A stretch of 64,000 bases of DNA from Prorocentrum cordatum (taxonomy: Eukaryota; Sar; Dinophyceae; Prorocentrales; Prorocentraceae), in contig CAUYUJ010019337.1 of the NCBI GenBank assembly GCA_963575745.1, positions 568,287 to 632,286 of the forward strand, in the 5' to 3' direction. Positions 51,098 through 60,900 of this stretch are shown here, piece by piece. How positions within the stretch are numbered: the first letter of the stretch is position 1; every line of letters starts with the position of its first letter. The notes under the pieces were generated by a model. It worked only from the letters and a program-made list of their open reading frames with translations, was not told the origin of the DNA and searched no databases. Both the position numbers and the translations under genes were made by a program.

Positions 51098-52157
51098 TTA
51101 GCGAAGCCGAGGGGGTGAGCATTTCATCATCCTCAACTACAGCGGGTATCGACGGTTGCCAATCGCCTGCGGCGACGGCAGGTCGATAGAACCCTTCCTG
51201 AAGCGGGGAATCATTCAAGTCGTAATCTTCATTCCTGTGCTTCTTGAGTTGAAGAGCGGGAGTTCGTCCCGTGATCTCCCGGTCGCGCTTCGCCTGAGAC
51301 TGGCACCCTATTTCAACCTCGACCGCCTGGGGCGGCAGGTCATTTATCATGGTATCTGAGTATGGTTCCGCAAGCGCTTTCCCAAGGGCCTCCAAGTGAT
51401 CGCAGTCAATCGACCCCTGCCCAGGGGATGATCCCCCGTCCTGGACGGGGTCAATTATCGACGACAAATCTCGGCTTAGTGACACTTGATAATTGGCATG
51501 TTCAATGTCTTCCTCCATGGAGTTTATTTCTTTTTCATCATCAAGCTGTACGTCACTATCTTGGCCGGTTTGTCCGTTCAAGGCTATCGGGACGGGGTGG
51601 GTCTCTTGAGCGTTCCCCCATCCGTCTGGGACAGTGGGGTACACACCGCCGGACTCCTCAGCTTCTTGCGACCCACTGGCTTGGCCAGCGGCCGGCACGA
51701 TAGTCCGCATGGCAGTCGGGCTGGAATGTACTGTCTCAGAGGATTCGGCAATCCAAGATGAAAAAGCTCCTCGTCTGACATTTGCTGTTGCGCCGTCCCG
51801 CCTCGTCGCGTCTGGGGTCTGTTCACGATCACCGATCGGAATTCGATTGGGGGAATCATCGACTGACAAATCTATGACTTCTCTCCCACATCTTCCACGA
51901 GAAATCCGGGTGGTAATAAAAGAAGAGAGAAGGCGGCCCCTCCCCGGGCCGCTGTCCTGTTGTTCTTGCCCGTCACGTTGTACAACTTGCGATCCGACGG
52001 GCAATTCGGCTGTCTCATCATAACTCATCCCTGTTGCGACTTGGTCGCGGGTTTCGGTTGATAACCAATCTTTCCTCTGAGAATCGGGGTAAGATGCCAA
52101 AGGAACGAAGGTCTCATGTTGACTCTGCTCAATGGTAGGGAATACGGAATGAGACAT
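50841..52157 (-). CDS. ORF1 of the giant Copia element, N-terminal disordered protein
   Basis: 438 codons starting at an ATG within the 5' LTR. The protein is acidic and Ser/Asp/Glu-rich with no recognised domain; 'REVIDLSVDDSPNRIP' lies near residue 90 and a basic Ser/Arg stretch near the C terminus. A shift near 50,950 leads into the Cys-rich frame listed next, so the original product probably continued into it. It precedes Gag by about 1.5 kb. Its position would suit an extra structural or nuclear protein, but no function can be assigned. Confidence 0.55.
   Translation of the reverse strand: MSHSVFPTIEQSQHETFVPLASYPDSQRKDWLSTETRDQVATGMSYDETAELPVGSQVVQRDGQEQQDSGPGRGRLLSSFITTRISRGRCGREVIDLSVDDSPNRIPIGDREQTPDATRRDGATANVRRGAFSSWIAESSETVHSSPTAMRTIVPAAGQASGSQEAEESGGVYPTVPDGWGNAQETHPVPIALNGQTGQDSDVQLDDEKEINSMEEDIEHANYQVSLSRDLSSIIDPVQDGGSSPGQGSIDCDHLEALGKALAEPYSDTMINDLPPQAVEVEIGCQSQAKRDREITGRTPALQLKKHRNEDYDLNDSPLQEGFYRPAVAAGDWQPSIPAVVEDDEMLTPSASLIELVRQDERDEELREVAKPLEGAHVRPPSSASSRGRPKMPRSGARSTSRSNSAASMREVCWNWGPKARPRRKADAGGSPQTGRAL
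52050..52068 (-). promoter_or_regulatory. Primer-binding-site candidate
   Basis: At the inner edge of the 5' LTR the minus strand reads TTGGTTATCAACCGAAACC. It resembles the initiator-tRNA-type Copia site TGGTATCA with one extra T, and its position is right. The primer tRNA is not proven. Confidence 0.5.
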
Positions 52158-52364
52158 CGATGAAACTATCCGTTAAGCAACTGCACTCAAGTATAGGAAG
52201 GGAGGAGGTCCGGCCGACCGACGACCGACGACGGGCGCAGGCCGAAGGCTGGCGCGCTCCTTTTCACGCTTGAGCAGCAACAGCTGCATATCAGTGTCAA
52301 GGCAGGACAAGGCAGGCAGCAGAAGAGGCAAGTGCAGAATGAGGCGGAGAGGAGCATATTTACT
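52067..52364 (-). repeat. 5' LTR of the giant Copia element
   Basis: 298 bp. On the minus strand it begins AGTAAATATG and ends GGAAAGATT. It contains the ATG (52,157) of the first ORF, so the coding region starts inside the LTR and runs out of it through the primer-binding region. Confidence 0.88.
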
Positions 52365-52369
52365 GATTG
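52365..52369. other. Target-site duplication, right
   Basis: GATTG directly outside the 5' LTR, matching the left flank. Confidence 0.75.
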
Positions 52370-52643
52370 TTGGGGTGGGATGGGGTTGCCTGGGGAGGAG
52401 TGGGCGGAATGCGAAGAACTGAGGGATAGCACAATGAAGTACGAACGGCATGGAAATGACAATGAAAAAAGAGTGGAGACGAACAAACGAATCTGAAATA
52501 GCACAACGGAGAACGGACAAAACAATGTTTCAAAAAATTGTGAGAAAATATCAAACGGGAGCCGCGATCCGGTGGTAAATTGCAAGGAAGTCCCAAGCGA
52601 GAGCGCGATTCTTCAATAAATTGTGAGGAAATATCAGGCGGGA
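52370..52643. other. Right flank of the giant element
   Basis: About 130 bp of G-rich sequence continues the purine-rich left flank at 28,850-29,097, then TCTCGAGCG-type units begin near 52,555. No gene. Confidence 0.5.
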
Positions 52644-52832
52644 GCCGTTGTTGTTGTAAACCGGGGGCCAACAACGCAGTTTGACCCTCAAGACTGTCCC
52701 TGATAAAATAAAACAGGGTGCGAGCCCCAGAAGGGCATCTCAATCGAAAAAACAATGTGCCCCGGACGGGGGAGATCAACAATAATTCTTCTTCGGACAT
52801 GAGAGTCCAACAACAACAATCATTACAACAGC

Positions 52833-52876
<44 letters not shown>

Positions 52877-52884
52877 CGACAATG

Positions 52885-52945
<61 letters not shown>

Positions 52946-53155
52946 CCATGACGACGACGACAACGACGACAACGACAACGACGACAACGACGACGCAGAC
53001 GACAACGACAACGACAACGATCATAGTAAAACTGTTCGCACTTACTGGCACGCGTGTCTTGCATTCTGTGTACCCCAACCTTCGATACCCGCCCACTTCA
53101 TCTTCGATCGCGCCCCCTTTCGGGGGGAATATCTTCCTTGCCGGATACTGACAGA
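52644..53155. repeat. Composite modular repeat, copy 14
   Basis: Leader 52,644-52,805, (CAA)n with CGA and TGA interruptions 52,808-53,020, hairpin module 53,031-53,150 ('cgcgccccctttcggggggaa'). Confidence 0.8.
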
Positions 53156-53710
53156 CGTGCGAAGAACTCTCGAGCGAGAGCGCCGTTCCTGAGTTCGGGG
53201 GCCTCTCTGGCTAGGCCAGGGGCTCTCGGAATACAGATCGAGAAATATCGAACTGGAACCCTTGTCGCCGTGTCTGGGCCTCCACCAACTTGCCTAAAGT
53301 ACAAGAAATTCTCGAGCGAGAGCGCCACTCTTGAGTTCGGGGGTCTGTCTGGCAAGGGCCTCTGCGAACACATCTTGAGGATGTATCCAACGAGAGCCAT
53401 TGTCGTCGTAGTTTTGGGCCTCCACAAATTTGACTAAATCATAAGAAAGTCTCGAGCGAGAGCGCCGTTCCTGAGTTCGGGGGTCTTCCTGGCCAGGGGC
53501 TCTCGAAGTAAATCGTGAAGAAGTATCGAGCAGGAGCCCTTGTCGTCGTGACTGGTCCTCCGCCAACGTGACTGAATTGCGAGGACGTCTCGAGCGAGAG
53601 CGCCATGCCTGAGTTCGGGGGCCTCTCTGGCCAGGGTGTCTCGGAGTAAATTCTAAGGACGTATAGAGCGGGAGCAGTTGTCGTCGTAGCCGGGCCTCCA
53701 AGGGCCCACT
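53155..53710. repeat. Tandem array, unit about 140 bp, four copies
   Basis: Each unit runs 'ctcgagcgagagcgcc' - 'cctgagttcgggggcct' - 'ctggccaggggctctcgg' - 'gagcccttgtcgtcgt' - 'gggcctccac'. Related units are at 10,585-10,830. It is a longer version of the TCTCGAGCGRGAGCG family. Confidence 0.85.
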
Positions 53711-53869
53711 TCTACACTCAAGCCAACGCTCGAGCGGGAGCCTCGTTTTCAGAGAACATGTTGCCGGCGTCGAGGCGAGAGCGCGCGGAACCGTTTCCGG
53801 AGATCAGCAATAATTACGATCTAGAACTGAATACTCAACAGCAACACCAACAACAACAACAGCAGCAGC

Positions 53870-53945
<76 letters not shown>

Positions 53946-54007
53946 ACAACCATAATGACAACAACAACAACCACAACAACAACAACAACAACAACAACAA
54001 TAATAAT

Positions 54008-54038
<31 letters not shown>

Positions 54039-54082
54039 ACAGCAACAACAACATCAACAACAGCAACAACTGCAACCACATC
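53706..54082. repeat. Leader type 2 and (CAA)n
   Basis: Leader 53,706-53,835 matches 10,838-10,972 ('cgctcgagcgggagcctcg', 'gagatcagcaataattac'). It is followed by CAA/CAG triplets to 54,082. Confidence 0.85.
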
Positions 54083-54279
54083 CACCTCATCATCATCATA
54101 ATCATCATCAGCAGCAGCATCATCATCAGCATCATCATCGTCGTCATCGTCAACGTCATCGTCATCGTCATCATCGTCACCGTCGTCATCATCATCATCA
54201 TCATCGTCGTCATCGTCATCGTCATCATCATAATATTCATCATCATCAGCAGCAGCATCACCAGCACCATCATCTTCAC

Positions 54280-54312
<33 letters not shown>

Positions 54313-54500
54313 CATCATCATCATCATCATCATCATCATCGTCATCGTCATCGTCATCGTCATCCTCCTCGTCATCCTCCTCGTCGTCGACATCGACATC
54401 GAACTCGACGGAATCGTCCTCGTCGTCATTCTCTTAGTCGTCGTCGTCGTCCTCCTCTTCGCCGTCGTCATCGTCGTCGTTGCCGCGTCATCGTCGTCGT
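54083..54500. repeat. (ATC)n/(GTC)n microsatellite
   Basis: CATCAT and CGTCGT triplets for about 415 bp, continuing directly from the CAA tract. Met/Thr-rich minus-strand frames are artefacts. Confidence 0.9.
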
Positions 54501-55216
54501 CCAGGAGGGGTGGGCAGCCCCACCTGCCGTGGCCCGCTGCATGCACGCCGTCCCAATGGCTCAGGGCTTAGGAAGAGCGGTTCAGACTTCGAACCTACTA
54601 GCGAACGCAAGCCAGCTAAGAAGCGAGACTTCCAACCAGAGACACCGTCGCGCAGTATCTAGAGCTGAAGCTATCCTGTTTTGGAGATTCGAACGACGGG
54701 ACCTCTAATCCGAGGAGAAGTTCCAGATGCATGGACCTGTGAGCGCTGGGTCATCGTCCATCTCTGCGCTCTCGCCATCCAAGATTCGCCTACATCTGCT
54801 ATTCCCCATGCTTTCCTATCACCGTCATTGCCCTCCTCATCATCCATATGGTCATTCTCGTTGCGTCCAATCCTCGTCGCTATGCTCTCCTCCGTCTGAT
54901 CAGGCTCTGCGCGCGGGGTCAGTCCTTGATCCGTCCGGCTGGTACTTGGCCGACTCACAGGTGAGACAGTTTCCGCCTTCTTCGCCCACGGGGGTCAGGA
55001 TTGAGGGGTACACAAGCGAGAAACATCATGAAGAGCAATATGGGGAGGAAGCGGCTAAACGACGGAGAAGGCCACAATTCGTTGGCCCGACGGGGCAAAG
55101 GCGTGAAAAGATCGCCGGGAACAGGTTCACAGTACGCACCCAGGCCCGCCGCCGAAATCGGCAGCACACCTCACCTAACCATGTGATACCAGAGAAAACC
55201 CCCATTCAAATTGTTT
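54500..55216. other. Single-copy sequence, no confident gene
   Basis: Frames on both strands show no recognised domain; a 95-codon minus-strand frame (54,958-54,671, 'RIGRNENDHMDDEEGNDGDR') is acidic and ambiguous. 'ccgccgaaatcggcagcaca' at about 55,147 recurs at 55,621 on the other side of the minisatellite. Confidence 0.5.
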
Positions 55217-55545
55217 AAAGGATATAGGGCTATGGGGCTATAGGGTTATAGGGCTGTAGGGCTAGGGGCAGTAAGGCTATGGGGCTATGAGGCTATAGGG
55301 CTATATGGCTGCAGGGCTATTGGACTATAGGGTTATAGGGCTATACGGTTATAGTGTTATAGGGCTATAGGGCTATAGGGGTATAGGGCTATAAGGCTGT
55401 AAGGCTGTAGGGCTATTAAGTCTATAGGGCTATTGGGCTATATGGGGTATAGGGTTACCAGGGATATAGGGCTTTAGGGCTATAGGGCTATAAGGCTCTA
55501 GGGCTATAAGGCTATTAAGGCTCTAGGGCTATAGGGCTACAGGGC
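55217..55545. repeat. (GGGCTATA)n minisatellite
   Basis: An 8-bp unit with frequent GGGCTATGG, GGGTTATA and AAGGCTATA variants over about 330 bp. Confidence 0.95.
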
Positions 55546-55620
55546 ACCTGGGCACCCAGGCACCTGGGCACCTGGGCACCCGGGCACCCGGGCAACCTCG
55601 CGCACGGGCACCTGGGCCCG
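55546..55620. repeat. (GGGCACC)n minisatellite
   Basis: Short units 'gggcacctgggcacccaggc', directly abutting the GGGCTATA tract. Confidence 0.9.
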
Positions 55621-55699
55621 CCGCCGAAATCGGCGGCACACCTCACCTAACCATATGAATCCGCTAGGACCCCTACAGAGGCAAGCTCTGATTAGGGAA

Positions 55700-57415
55700 T
55701 GAACCTTTCTTGACATGAACGGGAAGCGCGTGAAATCAAAGAGTTCGGCAAGAACGTGCACCAACATCAAGGTCGCATGTCGCGTAGGCGCTTTTCCCAA
55801 ATGTCCACAGTGGGTACCAGGTGGACTTCGCTATCCGCGCCAGTTCAGACGTGCCGCTGACCTCGAACGTCCGCAAAACGAACCAAATGGAGTTCACGAT
55901 CCGCGCAAATTCCGACGTGCCGCTCACTCCGAACGTCCACAAAAAATACCAGATGGAATTCACAATCCGCGCAACTTCAGTCACCGCTCACCGCCAACGT
56001 TCACAAAAGATACCAGGTAGAGTTCACTACCCGCGCGAGTTTAGACGTCGCTCTTACCCCGAACACCCACAAAAGATATCAGATGGAGTTTACTGTCCGC
56101 GCGACTTCAAAACTTGTTGGAGGATGTCTCGGGCGAACCGCTCTGTGTTTCACAAAACTGTTGAAAACCCATCGGTTTTTCAAGAATTTCGCCGTCGAGG
56201 GCCCGTCCGAAGGCAATTGTTGGAGGATGTCTCGAGCGAAACGCTGCTTTTTCAACGAAAATGTTAAAAACACTTGGGTTTTACAATATGTTCGCTTATT
56301 GGGCCATCTTGGAGGTCATCCGAGATCGCTCCGAAAAGATGCCTTACAAGAGCTTTGTCGGCAGCTCATTGTTTCGAGGATGTCTCGGGCGAAACGCACA
56401 TGTTCGAGGATCCGAAAATTAGGCGAGCGATTTCAACATCCCGATTGTTTGAGGATGTCTCGAGCGAAACGCCCATTTTAGCTAAAGACGTCTTAAGATA
56501 CGACCCCCAACTTCTCGATGTTGTGAGGATGTCTCGAGCGAAACGCTCGTTTTGTCTAACCTTTCCTGACATGAACGGGAAGCGCGTGAAATCAAAGAGC
56601 TTGGCAAGAACGTGCACCAACATCAAGGTCGCATGTCGCGTAGGCGCTTTTCCCAAATGTCCACAGGGGGTACCAGGTGGACTTCGCTATCCGCGCCAGT
56701 TCAGACGTGCCGCTGACCCAGAACGTCCACAAAAAACACCAAATGGAAGTCACGATCCGCGCAAATTCCGACGTGCACTCCAAACGTCCACAAAGGATAC
56801 CGAATGGAATTCACAATCCGCGCAACTTTAGTCACCGCTCACCGCCAACGTCCACAAAAGATACCAGGTAGAGTTCACTACCCGCGCGAGTTTAGACGTC
56901 GCTCTTACCCCGAACGCCCACAAAAGATATCAGGCTGAGTTCACTTTCCGCGCGAGTTCAAAACTTGTTGGAGGATGTCTCGAGCGAAACGCTCTGTGTT
57001 TAACAAAACTGTTGAAAACCCATCGGTTTTTCAATAAGTTCGCCTTCGAGGACCCGTCCGAAGGCAATGTTTGGAGGATGTTTCGAGCGAACCGCTGATT
57101 GTTCAAACGAAGTGTTAAAAACACGTGGGTTTATCAATATGTTCGCCTCTTGGGCCATCTTGGAGGTCACCCGAGATCGCTCCGAAAAGATGCCTTACAA
57201 GAGCTCTGCCGGCATCCCATTGTTTCGAGGATGTCCCAGGCGAAACGCCCATTTTCGAGGATCCGAAAATTAGGCGAGCGATTTCAAGATCTCAATGTTT
57301 GGAGGATGTCTCGAGCGAAAAACGCCCACGTTTTGCAAAAGACGTCTTAAGATACGACCCCCAACTTCACGATTTTGCGAGGATGTCTCGAGCGAAACGC
57401 TCGTGTTTGTTAACC
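55700..57415. repeat. Tandem segmental duplication of about 857 bp
   Basis: Copy 1 is about 55,700-56,560 and copy 2 about 56,563-57,415; markers are 'tgaacgggaagcgcgtgaaa' at 55,714 and 56,571. Inside each copy, first come about five 60-bp units ('cgcgcraattycgacgtgcc', 'cgaacgtccacaaaa'), then units headed 'gaggatgtctcgagcgaaac'. Open frames on the plus strand (up to 185 codons) follow the repeat and have no known domain. Confidence 0.85.
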
Positions 57416-58090
57416 TCACTCCCCCGCACGAGGAAGATCACAACGGACGCACTCCACGACTGGGAGGGAGGAGGAGGACAAGGAGGAGGAGGAGGAGGAG
57501 GAGGAGGATAAAGACGAGGAGAAAGAGGAGAAGGAAGAGGAGAAAGAGGATCAGGAAGAGGTGGAGGTGAGGATGCCGAGGATGAGAAGGAGAGGAGTAG
57601 CAGAAGCAGGAGGACGGAGATAATCAGGAGAAGGATGAGGATGAAGACGAAGAGAAGAACAAGCAGGATGAGGAGGAGGAGGAGAAAGCTTGATGATATC
57701 GAGGACCCGTCCGAAGCCAATGTTTGTAGGATGTCTCAGGCGAAACGCTTCGTGTTTAACGAAACTGTTTAAAACCACGGGTTGTTCAACAAATTCGCCT
57801 TCTTCGGCCATCTTGGAGGTCATCCGAGATCGCTCTGAACAGATGCTTGAAACCAGCCCTTCAGACACCCAACTTTTTCGAAGATGTCCCAGGCGAGGGC
57901 CCCATTTCCGAGGACACGAAAATTAGCCCAAACGATTGCAACATCCCCGCTTTGCGAGGATGCCTCATGGAGGGGAAAGAGGAGGAGACAGAGGAGAACA
58001 AAGAGGAAATTACCCTGGCGACGTACCCAACCCCTGCGCAAAAGCGGGGCGCAAATAGTTTAGGATACTTTATAAGGGGGCGATGACGGA
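57416..58090. repeat. Duplicated segment, copy 1 (GGA tract and array leader)
   Basis: A GGA-rich tract 57,460-57,690, 'gaggacccgtccgaagccaa' at 57,702, and the leader 'aattaccctggcgacgtacc' (about 58,008) through 'ctttataagggggcgatgac'. Matches 60,365-60,800; the leader alone matches 63,221-63,300. Confidence 0.85.
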
Positions 58091-58199
58091 ACGAGGGTTA
58101 CATATGTCTGCAGACGGAATTCGGGAGACTCGCAGGACACTGGCTACAGGAAAAGGGCTTGATAAAGCTGATGATTTACAATTCCTGAGCACTCCTAGC

Positions 58200-59580
58200 C
58201 ACTTCGAAAACGGGGATCACAGCAGGCCTCGAAAGTGGCGACAGGTTCACAGATCGCAGCCCCGCAGGGATGGCGAGGTCTCATTTGAATCTGCCCGTGG
58301 CCCTCACTGTGCTGGGCCCCCCAGCAGGCCTCGAAAATGGGGCCCCCCAGGGATGGCGAGGTCTAATTTGAATCCGCGCGTGGCCCTCACTGTGCTGGGC
58401 CCCCCAGCAGGCCTCGAAAATGGCGACAGTTTCGCAGATCGCAGCCCCCCAGGGATGGCGAGGTCTAATTTGAATCTGCGCGTGGCCCTCACTGTGCTGG
58501 GCCCCCCAGCAGGCCTCGAAAATGGCGACAGTTTCGCAGATCGCAGCCCCCCAGGGATGGCGAGGTCTAATTTGAATCCGCCCGTGGCCCTCACTGTGCT
58601 GGGCCCCCCAGCAGGCCTCGAAATGGCGACAGTTTCGCAGATCGCAGCCCCCCAGGGATGGCGAGGTCTAATTTGAATCCGCGCGTGGCCCTCACTGTGC
58701 TGGGCCCCCCAGCAGGCCGGCCTCGAAAGTGGCGACAGTTTCGCAGATCGCAGCCCCCCAGGGATGGCGAGGTCTAATTTGAATCCGCGCGTGGCCCTCA
58801 CTGTGCTGGGCCCCCCAGCAGGCCTCGAAAGTGGCGACAGTTTCACAGATCGCAGCCCCCCAGGGATGGCGAGGTCTAATTTGAATCTGCCGCAATTACC
58901 CTTTATGCCGGACCCCCCAGCAGGCCTCGAAAGTGGCGACAGTTTCACAGATCGCAGCCCCCCAGAGATGGCGAGATCTAATTTGAATCTGCCGCGATTA
59001 ACCTTTATGCTGGACCCCCCAGCAGGCCTCGAAAGTGGCGACAGTTTCACAGATCGCATCCCCCCAGGGATGGCGAGGTCTAATTTGAATCTGCCGCGAT
59101 TACCCTCTATGCCGGACCCCCCAGCAGGCCTCGAAAGTGGCGACAGTTTCACAGATCGCAGCCCCCCAGGGATGGCGAGGTCTAATTTGAATCTGCCGCG
59201 ATTACCCTCTATGCTGGACCCCCCAGCAGGCCTCGAAAGTGGCGACAGTTTCACAGATCGCAGCCCCCCAGGGAGGGCGAGGTCTAATTTGGATCTGCCG
59301 CGATTACCCTCTATGCTGGACCCCCCAGCAGGCCTCGAAAGTGGCGACAGTTTCACAGATCGCAGCCCCCCCCCCCCCAGGGATGGCGAGGTCTAATTTG
59401 AATCTGCCGCGATTACCCTCTATGCTGAGCCCCCCAGCAGGCCTCGAAAGTGGCGACAGTTTCACAGATCGCAGCCCCCCAGGAATGGCGAGGTCTAATT
59501 TGGTCGCGCGTTACCCTCTATGCTGGACCCCCCAGCAGGCCTCGAAAGTGGCGACAGTTTCACAGATCGCAGCCCCCCGC
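58200..59580. repeat. 102-bp satellite array, first copy, about 13 units
   Basis: 'ggcctcgaaa' recurs at 58,410, 58,512, 58,614, 58,821, 58,923, 59,025, 59,127, 59,229 and 59,331, i.e. mostly exactly 102 bp apart. The unit is 'ccccccagcaggcctcgaaa' - 'gtggcgacagtttcacagat' - 'cgcagccccccagggatggc' - 'gaggtctaatttgaatctgc' plus a variable part ('ctcactgtgctgggc' early, 'gattaccctctatgctgga' late). 102 is a multiple of three, so both strands stay open (plus: 34-residue unit with 'GLESGDSFTDRSPPG'; minus: 350 codons with 'KLSPLSRPAGG'). Confidence 0.9.
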
Positions 59581-59895
59581 AGGCAAGACAGAAAGAGGCA
59601 GGAAAGAGGCGGGAGGCGGGAGGAGGAAGGACGCGACCACACTGCTCTATTCAAAACGAATACCCAACCAAGGAGGGTTGGGAAAAAAGGAGCAGGAAGA
59701 GAGGAAGATGAGGATGCCGAGGATGAGGAGGAGCAGGAGGAGGACGAAGATGATGAGGAGGGTGAGGGGCAATACGAAGAGCAGAAAGAGCAGGAAGAGA
59801 AGGAAAAGAGAAAGAGGACAAGAGAACAGGAAGCTGACGAGGAACAAGAGGAGGAGGAGGAGGAGGAGGATGATGATGATGACGCGCCATAGAAG
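59581..59895. repeat. Array junction segment and GA-rich tract
   Basis: 59,581-59,690 ('gcaggcaagacagaaagagg' ... 'ccaaccaaggagggttggg') is repeated at 62,080-62,190, then follows an acidic, GA-rich tract. The plus frame gives Glu/Asp-rich sequence, an artefact of the tract. Confidence 0.75.
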
Positions 59896-59928
59896 GCGGG
59901 TTTACTTTCTGCCTTTGCCCTTTCTCGC

Positions 59929-60240
59929 TCAGCACTTGTTTATGAACTTCTGGAAGTATGCGGTTTGATACCGATCTCTTCCATCAAATCTTGTGCCAGA
60001 CGTCGTATTGTCTCCCAGTCTTTCGTGCCATGTGGGTTGTGCCTCATTGTCCACCCCGAGCTGTCGTATCTGAACACACTGCCCCGGGAGCTTCTCGTAC
60101 CAGTTCTTGTGTTCCAGCCCTTCACGATGTCGAAGTTGTGTTGGCGCCGCTTCGCCAGCCACTCCGGCCCCTGGCAGATGATGGTTTGGTGCGCTACGCT
60201 TTCAGGATGACGCTGGGTGTGCGAGAGCCACGATACAGCT
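59929..60240 (-). pseudogene. Single-copy decayed coding fragment, unidentified
   Basis: The only non-repetitive stretch in this part. Two minus-strand frames alternate: 'QGPEWLAKRRQHNFDIVKGW' leads to 'MRHNPHGTKDWETIRRLAQD', and another frame gives 'HKNWYEKLPGQCVQIRQLGV'. The residue composition is protein-like, but I cannot name a family. It may be a gene remnant inserted between duplicated segments. Confidence 0.35.
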
Positions 60241-60900
60241 GAGGAGGAGGAGGAGGAGGAGGAGGAGGAGGAAGCCTGGCGGATATCGAGGACCCGTCCG
60301 AAGGCAATTGTTGTACGATGTCACGCGCACCCCGAACGTTCACAAGCGTATTCCTGATGTTCCCCCTCACTCCCCCGCACGAGGATGACCACGACGGACG
60401 CACTCCACGACTGGGAGGGAGGAGGAGGACAAGAAGGAGGAGGAGGAGGAGGATAAAGACGAGGAGAAAGAGGAGAAGGAAGAGGAGCAAGAAGAGCAGG
60501 AAGAGGTGGAGGTGAGGATGCCGAGGATGAGAAGGAGAGGAGTAGCAGCAGGACGAAGAAGAAGATGATCAGGAGAAGGATGAGGATGAAGACGAAGAGG
60601 ATAACAAGCAGGATGAGGAGGAGGAGAAAGCTTGATGGTATCGAGGACCCGTCCGAAGCCAATGTTTGTAGGATGTCTCCGGCGAAACGCTTCGTGTTTA
60701 ACGAAGCTGTTAAATTACCCTGGCGACGTACCCAACCCCTCCGCAAACGCGGGGCGCAAATAGTTTAGGACACTTTATAAAGGGGGGCGATGACGGAGCG
60801 AGGGTTACATATGCCTCCAGACGGAATTCGGGAGACTCACAGGACACTGGTTACAGGACAAGGACTAGATAAAGCTGATTCGTTACAATCCCTGAGCAAC
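60240..60900. repeat. Duplicated segment, copy 2 (GGA tract and array leader)
   Basis: Matches 57,416-58,090, including the GGA tract (60,415-60,630), 'gaggacccgtccgaagccaa' and the leader 'ttaccctggcgacgtaccca' to 'ctttataaaggggggcgatg'. Confidence 0.85.

Larger units (their letters stand above)
29103..52364 (-). mobile_element. Giant Copia-like LTR retrotransposon, 23.3 kb
   Basis: Two direct terminal repeats of 298 bp (29,103-29,400 and 52,067-52,364) bound 22.7 kb of minus-strand coding sequence. The copies differ at about 13 positions with no indel, roughly 96% identity by my count. The flanks carry the 5-bp direct repeat GATTG (29,098-29,102 and 52,365-52,369), the size expected of a Copia insertion. 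The LTR ends are AGT...ACT in the 3' copy rather than TG...CA. Gene order is ORF1/coiled coil, Gag with zinc-finger-like tail, aspartic protease, integrase, RT/RNase H. Integrase before RT defines Copia. Between RNase H and the 3' LTR lies about 11.6 kb of further open frames. Copia elements are usually 4-8 kb, so this one is several times the normal size. Many frameshifts make this copy non-functional as it stands. Confidence 0.88.

Noticed and set aside
29103-52364. Interpretation as a host gene cluster between two chance repeats
   Set aside because: The repeats are equal in length, direct, flanked by matching 5-bp duplications, and adjoin PBS- and PPT-like sites, and Copia pol lies inside on the same strand as all other frames.
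54670-54720. Possible tRNA T-arm (gttcgaatc) on the minus strand
   Set aside because: The sequence flanking the loop does not form the T-stem, and no acceptor partner is found.
58304-59356. 350-codon minus-strand frame as a real repeat protein
   Set aside because: The opposite strand is equally open and the second array has lost the frame, so coding is not supported. Kept only as a finding about periodicity.
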